From assembly GCA_016713675.1 (NCBI GenBank), contig JADJOS010000005.1:186001-250000 (forward strand): DNA of 64,000 nucleotides, written 5' to 3'. Shown one piece after another: positions 7,717 through 16,022 of the stretch. Both the position numbers and the translations under genes were made by a program. This stretch comes from Acidobacteriota bacterium (lineage in GTDB: Bacteria > Acidobacteriota > Blastocatellia > Pyrinomonadales > Pyrinomonadaceae). The notes below the pieces were generated by a model that saw nothing but the letters and a program-made list of their open reading frames with translations, searched no databases and was not told where the DNA came from. The stretch's first letter is position 1. Every line of letters begins with the position of its first letter.

Positions 7717-8115
7717 ATGAACTATTGGATGGTCAAACAGGAACCGGATTCGTATTCGTGGGATGATTTTGTCGCTGATGGCGCTACTGATTGGACGGGC
7801 GTTCGTAATTATCAGGCCCGAAATAATCTCAAGGCGATGAAGAAGGGCGACAAAGTGTTCTATTATCACTCGAATATCGGCAAAGAGATCGTCGGTATTG
7901 CCACAGTTTCCAAGGCCGAATTTCCCGATCCGACCGACGAAAAATGGGTCGCGGTCGAACTAAAGCCGGTCAAGGCTCTTAAGAAACCAGTCACGCTCGC
8001 ACAGCTTAAGGCAAACCTCGCTCTCGCAAATCTCGGCCTGCTCCGCCAATCGCAGCTGTCGGTCAGTCCGGTGACCAAAGACGAATACGAAGAAATACTT
8101 AGCATGGCGAAATAA
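7717..8115 (+). CDS. EVE domain-containing protein
   Basis: 132 residues covering essentially one EVE domain (PUA-like fold). Typical sequence features are MNYWMVKQEPDSYSWDDFVADG at the start, WTGVRNYQARNNLKAMKKGDKVFYYHS with the conserved VRNYQARN loop, then GIATVSKAEFPDPTD and PVTLAQLKANLALANLGLLRQSQLSVSPV. EVE domains bind modified bases in nucleic acids, and members such as human THYN1 have this length. The start at 7717 gives the family's standard N-terminus; a longer frame from 7687 is not supported. One base separates it from the ATP-grasp gene, so the two are an operon. Confidence 0.92.
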   Translation: MNYWMVKQEPDSYSWDDFVADGATDWTGVRNYQARNNLKAMKKGDKVFYYHSNIGKEIVGIATVSKAEFPDPTDEKWVAVELKPVKALKKPVTLAQLKANLALANLGLLRQSQLSVSPVTKDEYEEILSMAK

Positions 8116-8116
8116 T

Positions 8117-9472
8117 ATGTTAAAACAAGCCGTCGCTCATTATCACGAACTCCTCGAAGACGCCGACCTCGCGACTGCATCGCAGCAGATGCTCGACTCG
8201 CAGCTTGAGAGCTCGAAACTGATCTTTGGCGGCCGCCGCCTTTCGCCATATCTTCGGCCCCATTTTGTGATGGAGAGCGATTGGGTACTGATCAAGAAGA
8301 CCTGCGAGACGATCTTCGGGGCACTTCAAAAGGTCAAAGATGCGGCGATCGAAAGCGATGAGATCCTCAACGAACTAGGCGTCACCGAGATCGAACGCGA
8401 ACTCGTCCGTATCGATCCGAAATATTCACATGTCTCACCAACTTCACGGCTCGATTCGTTTCTCACCAGCGAATCGTACAGTTATGTCGAACTCAACGGC
8501 GAAAGCCCCGCGGGCGTAGCGTTTTCCGATTCGGCGACAGAGATCTTCAAACTGCTGCCGGTGATGCAGAAATTCGCCGAACGTTATGAGATCACAGGAC
8601 TCGAGGGTTCGTCGAAATTGTTGGATGTGCTGATCGAGTGTTATGCCGAATTCTGCGGCAGCTCGCCTAAATCGGATCCGCTCATTGCGATCGTCGATCT
8701 CGAAGACCTGCCGACGATCAAGGAATTTGAGCTGTTTCGCGATTATTTTGAATCGAACGGCTATCGAGCGATCATTTGCTCGCCGGGCGAACTCACATTT
8801 GACGGCTCGCGGCTGTCGTGTAACGGAACTGAGATCGACATCGTGTACAAACGCTTGCTCGTCAATGAGTATTTGCCGATCATGGAGGCCCAACCGGCAC
8901 TGCTAGATGCATACCGGGCCGGTGCGATATGCATGGTCAACAGTTTTCGCGGGAAATTGGTTCACAAAAAGGCTGTGTTCGCGGTACTAACCAATGAGCG
9001 ATACAGACACCTCTTTAGCGACGCCGAGCTCGATGCGATCGGTAAGCACATTCCTTGGACGCGTTCATTTCGTGAAGAGAAGACCGAGAACAAAGGCGAA
9101 ACTATCGACCTGGTCGAATGGACTCGTTCAAACCCGCATAAACTGGTTTTGAAACCCAATGACGACTACGGCGGCAATGGTATTTACATTGGCTGGAATT
9201 CAAGCGTATCCGAATGGGATGACGCGATCGAAGCAGCATTGGAGGACGGCGACTACCTCGTCCAGGAGCGTGTCAAAACCGCTAAAGAGCTCTTCCCGAT
9301 GTTCACCGATGAAGAAGGTAACTGGGAACTCGTTGAGCAGTTGGTCGATCTCGATCCGCTGCTTTTCATGGGTAAAGTAGGTTCGGCTTTCACGCGGCTT
9401 TCCTCGACCGAACTGGCAAATGTTTCGTCTGGCGGAGGGATGGTTCCGACGTTCATTATTAAGGAGAGATAA
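8117..9472 (+). CDS. Circularly permuted ATP-grasp family protein
   Basis: 451 residues, cytoplasmic. The C-terminal half has ATP-grasp features: VNSFRGKLVHKKAVFAVLTNE, HIPWTRSF, KLVLKPNDDYGGNGIYIGW (nucleotide-binding lysine and glycine loop) and DYLVQERV. The order matches circularly permuted type-2 ATP-grasp proteins, the group that contains glutathionylspermidine synthase-like and other peptide-bond-forming ligases. The substrate is unknown. It starts one base after the EVE gene's stop and is followed one base later by a secreted M12 peptidase, so all three are likely co-transcribed. Confidence 0.83.
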   Translation: MLKQAVAHYHELLEDADLATASQQMLDSQLESSKLIFGGRRLSPYLRPHFVMESDWVLIKKTCETIFGALQKVKDAAIESDEILNELGVTEIERELVRIDPKYSHVSPTSRLDSFLTSESYSYVELNGESPAGVAFSDSATEIFKLLPVMQKFAERYEITGLEGSSKLLDVLIECYAEFCGSSPKSDPLIAIVDLEDLPTIKEFELFRDYFESNGYRAIICSPGELTFDGSRLSCNGTEIDIVYKRLLVNEYLPIMEAQPALLDAYRAGAICMVNSFRGKLVHKKAVFAVLTNERYRHLFSDAELDAIGKHIPWTRSFREEKTENKGETIDLVEWTRSNPHKLVLKPNDDYGGNGIYIGWNSSVSEWDDAIEAALEDGDYLVQERVKTAKELFPMFTDEEGNWELVEQLVDLDPLLFMGKVGSAFTRLSSTELANVSSGGGMVPTFIIKER

Positions 9473-9473
9473 T

Positions 9474-10961
9474 ATGCGAAGCGTTTCGGTGTGCCTCTGG
9501 TTGTTGATGTCTGCGTGTATTTTCTTGGTCGACTCATTTGCGCAGGGCAAGGCGTCAGGCGGGCTTTTTTCCATCAACGAATCTCCGAAAGTTGTTTCCG
9601 AAACAGATCGCTCGTCCATTGCGTCGGTACGTGAAGCTGCCATCATATTCGAGGTCAGGAGGTTCAACGGAACTGACGACGGAATATTGAGTATTCCGCT
9701 TTTCGACGGACGTGAATACCAGGCGAAACGTCTGCAAAGAGAAGGGCTCGAACTGCGTTCGTCCGATGACTTCACTTGGCGTGGCAAGATCGACGAAGGC
9801 AGTTTTTCCGGCGACGTTGTCATAACTTACAAAAAAGGCCACTATGCCGGCCTTATCTATTCGCCAAACGCCGTCTATGAGATCGTTCCAAAGGGTAACG
9901 CGCATATATTGGTCGAACTCGACCAGTCGCTGTATCCGTCGTGTGCGGGCGGCGTGAAAGGTGACGAAGCTCGATCGCGGGTCGGTCGAGCGGCCGGAGC
10001 GGCTGTCGATTCGGGCGATCGGATCGATGTAATGGTCCTTTACACTGCTGCGGTTCGAACGTCTGCCGGCGGTGATACACAAGCTCAAACGATAGCTCAA
10101 AACGCGATCGACGCAACAAATACTGCATACATTAACAGTAAGATCCGCCAGCGCGTCCGCTTGGTCGGAGCCGAGAACACTTCGCTGGTCGAGACAGGAA
10201 ATTTCAGCACCGAATTGAGTAATTTAAGGGCAGACGCGACCGCTGCCACAAGGCGGGACGCTCTCAAGGCCGATCTCGTCTCGATGCTGACGAATTCAAC
10301 AGCTGCTTGCGGGATCGGTTATTTGATGGGTTCGCTAGGCGGCAACCAGAACAACGGTTTTTCCGTCACGGCCCGAACATGTGCCGTAGGTAACCTAAGT
10401 TTCGCCCACGAGCTTGGCCATAACATGGCCAGCCATCACAATCCTGAGAACGGAGGCACGGCCGTTTATGCCTACGGCTACGGCCATTACGTCAATGGCA
10501 GCTACCGCACCGTCATGTCGTATTCGGACCCGTGTACGTCGGGCTGCACGCGGGTGCCGTATTTCTCCAATCCAACGGTGATCTTCAATAATCAGCCGAC
10601 CGGAGTCGATAATGCCCGCGACAATGCACGTTCGATCAACAACACTGCCGATTGGATCGCAAATTACCGCTACAGCGGATCTAGCATCACGTTGGGCAGC
10701 TTTAACGGCGATCAGATCGTTCCTCGACATTTACTCCGGAGCCTCATCTGGACAAGCGACAACGTCACCGGCAATGTCAAGATCGAGATCTCACGCGATG
10801 GCGGATCTTCGTGGCAGACCCTCTTCGATCCAACGCCTAATGATCATCAGGAATATTTTTCATTTGGAAATCGGGCAACTCGTCGGGCGAGAATTCGCAT
10901 CACTAGCCTCAGTGATCCGGCCGTGAGTGACAGCAGTGTCGCCAATATCTCGATTCGTTGA
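9474..10961 (+). CDS. Secreted M12-family zinc metallopeptidase (reprolysin-like)
   Basis: 495 residues. AAGGAGAG precedes ATG 9474, one base after the upstream stop; a longer frame from 9420 overlaps that gene and is rejected. A signal peptide (VCLWLLMSACIFLVDSFAQ) leads into a propeptide-like region, then the catalytic domain with RIDVMVLYTAAVRTSAGGD, and HELGHNMASHH with zinc ligands His312, His316 and His322 and catalytic Glu313. The eighth position, usually Gly in HExxHxxGxxH, is Ala319. A Met-turn follows (VMSYSDPCTSGC). The final 90 residues form a beta-sandwich-like domain (VKIEISRDGGSSWQTLFD). It likely degrades extracellular protein; cleavage specificity is unknown. Confidence 0.9.
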   Translation: MRSVSVCLWLLMSACIFLVDSFAQGKASGGLFSINESPKVVSETDRSSIASVREAAIIFEVRRFNGTDDGILSIPLFDGREYQAKRLQREGLELRSSDDFTWRGKIDEGSFSGDVVITYKKGHYAGLIYSPNAVYEIVPKGNAHILVELDQSLYPSCAGGVKGDEARSRVGRAAGAAVDSGDRIDVMVLYTAAVRTSAGGDTQAQTIAQNAIDATNTAYINSKIRQRVRLVGAENTSLVETGNFSTELSNLRADATAATRRDALKADLVSMLTNSTAACGIGYLMGSLGGNQNNGFSVTARTCAVGNLSFAHELGHNMASHHNPENGGTAVYAYGYGHYVNGSYRTVMSYSDPCTSGCTRVPYFSNPTVIFNNQPTGVDNARDNARSINNTADWIANYRYSGSSITLGSFNGDQIVPRHLLRSLIWTSDNVTGNVKIEISRDGGSSWQTLFDPTPNDHQEYFSFGNRATRRARIRITSLSDPAVSDSSVANISIR

Positions 10962-11085
10962 CATTTCTCTGGGCGGCAATAAATCGGAAATACAAGGCAA
11001 TTGAACGTTTGCTTGCGGCAGATCTAAATCATGCGGAATTCGGGGAGTTTTCTTCCGTCCGCATCATCTGTCGAGGGATGCTTGT

Positions 11086-12084
11086 ATGAAAAAGAGAATT
11101 CTTGCCCTAAGTCTGTTTTCGATGGCGTTGATCACGGTATCGTATTTGGCCGCAAATGCGGTCAAGGCGAACGGCTATTATCTTGAGATAGCCGCCGGTG
11201 CTCCGCTCTTACAGAACTGGACGGATACGACTCTGCTCAATGGCCCCGACGATTGGACACAGATCGTCGCGATCGAGGCGTTTACCGGTGCCAATCTGGC
11301 TCCGATGCGCGGTTCGGACGCAAGAACCATCCTTGCCGATAATGCGTCCGGAACAATGCGTGTCGTTCCAAATCAAACTGATCCTGTTAGTTCGACAGCC
11401 GATGCAGTTGCTGAATTCGAGATAGCGAATCCTACGATCGCATTAAAAGGCTCAGATTCCTCGTCGGCGCCGAATCTCGTGATCCATGTGAATACCACCC
11501 AAGGCTGTGCCGGCAAAGCAGTTACGGTTCGATATGATGTTCGCGATATTGACGCATCGCCGGTTGACGCTGTTTCACAGGTAAATACCCAGTATCGAAT
11601 TGGCGGCACCGGCCCGTACATCAACGTACCATTCGGCTATCTCGCCGACGGCACGACGGGCGTGGGCCAGGCGACCGCGGTCAATTCTCGATACATCACA
11701 CTCCCGCTCGCGGCAACAGGACAGCCGATGGTGGATATACGGATCATGACGGTCAATTCTGCCGGAGCGGACGAATGGGTCGGGATCGACAATATCGGCG
11801 TCGATTGTGTCATGGTGAGTGCGGGAACGGCTGTGGTTACGGGGCAAGTGAGAGATTCGCAGGGCCGCGGTATTGCCAAAGCCCGCATCACCGTCACCGA
11901 TCCGAACAGCGGCGTGACCTATACGGCGATCTCGGGAGCTTTTGGGTATTATCACTTTGATGGCCTCGAGGTCGGTTCGACCTACATCATTTCCGTCGGC
12001 CACAAAGGCTACACGTTCAGAAACACGACACAGTCGTTAATGCTGCTGCAATACACGGATGGTGTCGACTTTGAGACGAATTAG
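11086..12084 (+). CDS. Secreted protein with C-terminal carboxypeptidase-regulatory-like domain
   Basis: 332 residues. The N-terminus is a signal peptide. Residues 30-240 form a beta-rich region with VIHVNTTQGCAGKAVTVRYDVRDID and ADEWVGIDNIGVDC, a pattern seen in extracellular domains of acidobacterial surface proteins. Residues about 250-325 are a CarboxypepD_reg-like domain: VTGQVRDSQGRGIAKARITV then GYYHFDGLEVGSTYIISV. Such domains are structural modules in secreted proteins. No catalytic motif is visible. It may be co-expressed with the M12 peptidase 125 bp upstream, but no promoter evidence decides this. A terminator follows. Confidence 0.8.
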   Translation: MKKRILALSLFSMALITVSYLAANAVKANGYYLEIAAGAPLLQNWTDTTLLNGPDDWTQIVAIEAFTGANLAPMRGSDARTILADNASGTMRVVPNQTDPVSSTADAVAEFEIANPTIALKGSDSSSAPNLVIHVNTTQGCAGKAVTVRYDVRDIDASPVDAVSQVNTQYRIGGTGPYINVPFGYLADGTTGVGQATAVNSRYITLPLAATGQPMVDIRIMTVNSAGADEWVGIDNIGVDCVMVSAGTAVVTGQVRDSQGRGIAKARITVTDPNSGVTYTAISGAFGYYHFDGLEVGSTYIISVGHKGYTFRNTTQSLMLLQYTDGVDFETN

Positions 12085-12110
12085 CGTGTTGCTGCAATTC
12101 CGTAAGCGAG

Positions 12111-12138
12111 TGCCCTGCGTCAGAAAGCGGGGCATTTT
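12111..12138 (+). terminator. Probable rho-independent terminator
   Basis: TGCCCTGC (12111-12118) pairs with GCGGGGCA (12127-12134), one G-T pair, eight-base loop, followed by TTTT. Confidence 0.65.
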
Positions 12139-12190
12139 AGTGCCGGTTTGCTCTCGTTAGCATCAACGGCTAAAATTCAAGCTAAACAGA

Positions 12191-13861
12191 ATGAAATTAT
12201 CTACGCCCTGGCAGAAGCAAAACCCAACGAGCAGACTGCAAAAGCTGACCGATGAATACCGCGTACTCGAGGCGCGCCTCAAACTCGGCGGCGGCACCGA
12301 AAAGATCGAAAAGATACACAAACAAGGCAAACTGACCGCTCGCGAACGGATCGACTTGCTCCTTGACCCCGACTCGTTCCAACAAGAGATCGGCTTACTC
12401 GTCGCTTATGATCAATACGACGGTCAGGCTCCCGCAGCCGCAGTCGTTACCGTCGTCGGCAAGATCCACGGCCGCGAATGTGTGGTAATCGCAAATGACG
12501 CGACGATCAAAGCCGGAGCATGGTATCCCGAGACTATCAAAAAGATCCTTCGGGCTCAGGAGATCGCGATGCGCAACCGCGTGCCGATCATCTATCTGGT
12601 CGATAGTGCCGGCGTCAACCTGCCGTACCAGGGCGGTGTCTTTCCGGGGCAATACGGTGCAGCACGCATCTTTTACTACAATTCGATCATGCGGAAATAC
12701 CTCAAGGTCCCGCAGATCTCGGCCGTCATGGGAATGTGCGTCGCCGGTGGGGCATATTTGCCCGCCTTAAGCGATGTGATCCTTATGGTCGAAGGCACCA
12801 GCTTTATGGGCCTAGGCGGTGCCAATCTCGTCAAAGGAGCAACGGGCCAATCCATCGACAACGAAACCCTCGGCGGAGCCATGACCCACAACGCCATCTC
12901 CGGCGTCGCCCACTTCCGGACCAAAGATGACAAAGCATGTTTGGAGAAAATAAGGGAACTCGTCAGTGAACTGCCGGCAAAAGAACCAACGCGCGTGTCG
13001 GTCGTTCCGAACTCCCCTCCTTACAAAGAAGGGGTGGCAGCCGCTTCGGCTGACGGGGCGGTTCTCTCCGACGAGCATTCGCTCTACAACCTGCTTCCCG
13101 AAGACCACCGAGCACCGTATGAAATGCACGACGTCCTCAACACCTTTCTCGACGAAGGCGGCATCGACGAATTCCAAGCCGACTTTGCCAAAGAGATGAT
13201 CTGCGGAACTGCCCGCATCGGCGGTATTCTCGTCGGTGTGATCGCAAACAGCCGCGGCATGTCGAAAGGGAAGCCGGGAACTCCGCCGCGATTCGGCGGG
13301 ATCGTCTATACCGAATCTGCCGAGAAGACCGCGTATTTCATCGAGAACTGCGACCGCCATTCTACGCCGTTGCTCTTTGTACAGGACGTCTCCGGCTTTA
13401 TGGTCGGTGCTGAGGCTGAACACAGCGGCATCATCCGGGCCGGTGCCCGTTTTGTCGAAGCAATGGCGACCGCCGCCGTGCCTAAGATCGTCCTGACGAT
13501 AAACCACGCCAGCGGTGCAGGTTATTACGCGATGGCCGGACAGGGCTTCGACCCCGACTTCATCTTCTCGCTCCCGACGGGCCGCATGGGCGTCATGGAA
13601 GGCGATTCCGCCGCCCAGGCTATCTACGGGACCCAGATCGAAAAACTCAAAAAAGAGGGTAAGGAACCGCCGCCCGAAATGCTCGAAGAAATGCAAAAGG
13701 TCCGCGAAACCTATGACCGCGAACTTGACGCCAAACATGCCGCGGCCAGAGGTTTGGTCGATGCAATTGTCACCCCCGAGGACCTTCGGGAGTCGTTGAT
13801 GTTGGCTTTGCAGACATGTTTGAATACTAACCAACCCCACATTGGAGCCTTCGTCCTTTAG
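12191..13861 (+). CDS. Acyl-CoA carboxylase, carboxyltransferase (beta) subunit, with in-frame element insertion
   Basis: 556 residues, about 20 longer than typical. It transfers CO2 from carboxybiotin to an acyl-CoA; the family includes methylcrotonyl-, geranyl- and propionyl-CoA carboxylase beta subunits. Motifs: GKLTARERIDLLLDPDSFQQ, PIIYLVDSAGVNLPYQ, GMCVAGGAYLPALSD in the N-domain; GFMVGAEAEHSGIIRAGARF, TINHASGAGYYAMAGQGFDP and GRMGVMEGDSAAQAIYG in the C-domain. The AGVNLP and FMVG-E-GI patterns fit the methylcrotonyl/geranyl-CoA type, agreeing with AtuA and crotonase genes nearby. Residues 275-293 (SPPYKEGVAAASADGAVLS) are translated from a palindromic element and sit in the linker between the two crotonase-like domains. 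No biotin carboxylase subunit is in the window. Confidence 0.93.
   Translation: MKLSTPWQKQNPTSRLQKLTDEYRVLEARLKLGGGTEKIEKIHKQGKLTARERIDLLLDPDSFQQEIGLLVAYDQYDGQAPAAAVVTVVGKIHGRECVVIANDATIKAGAWYPETIKKILRAQEIAMRNRVPIIYLVDSAGVNLPYQGGVFPGQYGAARIFYYNSIMRKYLKVPQISAVMGMCVAGGAYLPALSDVILMVEGTSFMGLGGANLVKGATGQSIDNETLGGAMTHNAISGVAHFRTKDDKACLEKIRELVSELPAKEPTRVSVVPNSPPYKEGVAAASADGAVLSDEHSLYNLLPEDHRAPYEMHDVLNTFLDEGGIDEFQADFAKEMICGTARIGGILVGVIANSRGMSKGKPGTPPRFGGIVYTESAEKTAYFIENCDRHSTPLLFVQDVSGFMVGAEAEHSGIIRAGARFVEAMATAAVPKIVLTINHASGAGYYAMAGQGFDPDFIFSLPTGRMGVMEGDSAAQAIYGTQIEKLKKEGKEPPPEMLEEMQKVRETYDRELDAKHAAARGLVDAIVTPEDLRESLMLALQTCLNTNQPHIGAFVL
13012..13068 (+). repeat. Double-hairpin palindromic element, copy B, in frame inside the carboxyltransferase gene
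   Basis: CTCCCCTCCTTACAAAGAAG with GGGG gives the first hairpin (one mismatch); CAGCCGCTTCGGCTG gives the second; the tail ACGGGGCGGTTCTCTC matches copy A. Read on the plus strand it encodes SPPYKEGVAAASADGAVLS. The 57-bp length is a multiple of three, so the host frame is kept. Confidence 0.88.
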
Positions 13862-13887
13862 AGTGACAGTGACCTGGAAGTACCAAT

Positions 13888-14598
13888 ATGCGAACTCCTA
13901 ACTTCGTTTTTTGTTTAACCTTATTCGTGTTCATTTACGGCAACGCCTATGCTCAGACTGTTCCCGCAGATTCGGAGCCCGTGATCAAAGGATCCACCAG
14001 CTACCAGCTTCCACGGTCAGCGATCGACGCGGGAATTGATGGAACCATTACTGTAGCGATACGAATTGACGAAAGCGGAAAGCCAAAGGCATTGGCTCTG
14101 ATTTCCGGGCCCATGTGGCCGTGCGGTTCGACGCCGCAGGCCGCTCTGAATGACCTTTCCGCTACGCTGTCCGAGACGTTGATGAAGGTCGAATTCACAC
14201 CTGCGGTAAAGAAGGGCAAGCCTTACGAGACGACGATCGGCCTGACATTCAAGCTAAAAAACCCAAATATCAAACCGGCAAAGGTCGAGCTCGACCAAAT
14301 GACCGGCAAACCAAAGCCTGCGATGATCAATGCAGGTGTCGTTAACGGGAAGGCCGTATCACTCCCGAAACCGGCATATCCGCGCGAAGCAAGGATGAAC
14401 CGCGACGGCGGTGCGGTCTCGATCCAGGTGGTGATCGATGAAAAAGGGAATGTTATCCGGGCCGGGGCCGTCAACGGGGCACCTTCGCTCCAATTTGCCT
14501 CACGAGATGCTGCCTGCGGTGCCAAATTCGAACCGACGCTCCTTCAAGGAAGCCCGATCATGGTCTCGGGCGTAATAACTTACAATTTCGTTCCATAA
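13888..14598 (+). CDS. Secreted protein with TonB C-terminal-like domains
   Basis: 236 residues with a signal peptide (FCLTLFVFIYGNAYAQ) rather than the usual TonB membrane anchor. The C-terminal 80 residues match a TonB C-terminal domain: LPKPAYPREARMNRDGGAVS, then IQVVIDEKGNVIRAGAVNGA, with FEPTLLQGSPIMVSGVITYNF at the end. A second, weaker copy of the pattern occurs at residues 45-130 (GTITVAIRIDESGKPKALAL then VEFTPAVKKGKPYETTIGLTFKL). Soluble tandem domains of this kind are frequent in Acidobacteriota; whether they energise any receptor is unknown. It begins 26 bp after the carboxylase gene. Confidence 0.82.
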   Translation: MRTPNFVFCLTLFVFIYGNAYAQTVPADSEPVIKGSTSYQLPRSAIDAGIDGTITVAIRIDESGKPKALALISGPMWPCGSTPQAALNDLSATLSETLMKVEFTPAVKKGKPYETTIGLTFKLKNPNIKPAKVELDQMTGKPKPAMINAGVVNGKAVSLPKPAYPREARMNRDGGAVSIQVVIDEKGNVIRAGAVNGAPSLQFASRDAACGAKFEPTLLQGSPIMVSGVITYNFVP

Positions 14599-14938
14599 AT
14601 GATGTGCGGCCGCCTTTGATCGTGGATTCTCAGTATAGATCTAATGTTGTTGATTTTGACGTACTTCGAATGGACTCGCGTAAACCACTCGGATTCGAGT
14701 CGATAAGATCTCTCAAACATCAAGTGGATGGTGTCCAGACCTGTCGAATCAGAACTGATAACGGGGCTTTGTAGTATTACATCGGCATCTTCTCCGCTTC
14801 TCCTTATCTTGTTTTCAGGATTTCTACTTCGATTAGAACTTTCCTCAACCCAAGCAGGGCCGCAATACGTCAAGTAGTTCAGAGCTGGAGTTATTTCATG
14901 TTTCCTCGGCTCCGAACGCGGCCTTGCTCTTTATCGCT

Positions 14939-15257
14939 TCACTTGAGCCGCTGCGCCGGATCACTTTCACATTCCCGATATCGAATCATTATCTTCGAGT
15001 AATTTGTCCGGTCGACCTCGATCTCTTTCTGTAGCCAGCCAGCTTTCTTAAGCAAGCGCATGGCCTACATTTCCTGCTTGGTCCGTTAATTTCTGTCAGC
15101 CGTTGTCTCTTCGATGACATCCGCAATGATCGAATAAGTCGAAGTCGTCGAACCCGTCAAACTTGTCGCCCAAATGGCTACGAGACGAGCGGTTTTCGGT
15201 CCCGTTGATGGATTTGATCATATTCGTCGGAGCTGTCGGCTTGGTCGGTTTTATCAT
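14939..15257 (-). pseudogene. Decayed minus-strand gene
   Basis: On the minus strand, an ATG at 15257 opens a 53-residue frame ending at 15096 (MIKPTKPTAPTNMIKS...FDGFDDFDLFDHCG). After a frame change and two stops the reading continues from 15061 to 14939 as MRLLKKAGWLQKEIEVDRTN then YSKIMIRYRECESDPAQRLK. Together these read as one small gene broken by a frameshift and nonsense codons. The family is not recognised. It lies just downstream of the 22-bp repeat array and palindrome at 15335-15497, and may belong to the same former element. The remaining stretch 14599-14938 shows nothing I can identify. Confidence 0.5.
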
Positions 15258-15334
15258 TTTTACTGATTGAGCGTTGAACGGGGATTTATGACGGAATTAT
15301 GTAAATGACCGCCGAATTACTCAAAAAAAGCAAT

Positions 15335-15440
15335 TGTCGCAAGGCCCATTTTTATTGTCGCCTATGGGCTGTGGGAATGTTGCAGTACCACAAAACACTG
15401 TTGCAACCAGCCTTTTCGACTGTCGCAAATGCCGAAAAAT
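15335..15440 (-). repeat. 22-bp iteron-like array, copy 1
   Basis: Five cores TGTCGC or TGTTGC begin at 15335, 15356, 15378, 15399 and 15421, spacings 21, 22, 21 and 22. On the minus strand each unit starts GCGACA or GCAACA and continues with an A/T-rich then G-rich segment. The same unit recurs five times at exactly 22 bp spacing at 58815-58924. Confidence 0.8.
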
Positions 15441-15479
15441 AGACCTAAAACTCAAAAATATCGTTTTTTGTTGAGTTAT

Positions 15480-15497
15480 TTGTGGTACGTACCACAA
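15480..15497. repeat. 18-bp perfect palindrome TTGTGGTACGTACCACAA
   Basis: A perfect dyad 54 bp from the 22-bp array. The identical 18-mer is at 58754-58771 with the array on the other side, and similarity extends outside it (GTTGA upstream; ATTTGA, GGT, AAAATACACG, GGTC downstream when orientations are matched). A one-base variant is at 41511-41528. It could be a protein-binding site or a conserved part of a mobile-element remnant. Confidence 0.85.
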
Positions 15498-15653
15498 TTT
15501 GATCGATAGAGGTAAAAATACACGATCGGTCATTTTACAGGGGGAAGATTTTTCTTCCGTTTTTCCTCTCGAAAAGCTATAATCACAAGTGCCATGTCGC
15601 TCGACATTGGTTTCCGATCCTGCCTGCTGACGTTCCTGTCACACTTTTCGATA

Positions 15654-16022
15654 ATGAAACAATACATCCTTCCGGCGTTTGTGCTGTGCGCAGTTCTTTC
15701 GATCTTCGGCATCTCTGCCAACGGCCAAAAAAAGGCAGAGTCTAAGCAAAACGGAGCTATCACACAGGTCGCTGACTTTGCCGGCCAGGTGACCGTTGTC
15801 ATCGTTAAGTCTGCCGGCAAAGCCGCCTGGGAAACGACCAAGTTCACCGCAAAGGACATTGCCAAGCCGATCATACTAGGCATCGCTAAACCGCTGCTTC
15901 TGAAAGCCGCACCAAAGCTCTCGATGTTTGCCTTAAAATTAACGGGAAACGCCCTAAAAAAGGGCATCCCATTTGCCGGCAAGCTTGGACTGGCGTATCT
16001 GAAGGCTAAGCTTCCGATCTGA
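15654..16022 (+). CDS. Small secreted helical protein, 122 aa
   Basis: The start at 15654 gives a normal signal peptide (MKQYILPAFVLCAVLSIFGI...ANGQ); a longer frame from 15594 adds an unlikely N-terminus. The mature part is basic and alternates lysines with hydrophobic residues (FTAKDIAKPIILGIAKPLLL, then KAAPKLSMFALKLTGNALKK), which predicts amphipathic helices that could associate with membrane. No domain recognised. Its last 17 bp overlap the 3' end of ppa, which runs the other way. Confidence 0.66.
   Translation: MKQYILPAFVLCAVLSIFGISANGQKKAESKQNGAITQVADFAGQVTVVIVKSAGKAAWETTKFTAKDIAKPIILGIAKPLLLKAAPKLSMFALKLTGNALKKGIPFAGKLGLAYLKAKLPI

Noticed and set aside
14580..14873. 97-aa minus-strand frame after the TonB-domain gene
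   Set aside because: Begins inside a gap and ends overlapping the upstream gene's stop; no ribosome-binding site or motif.
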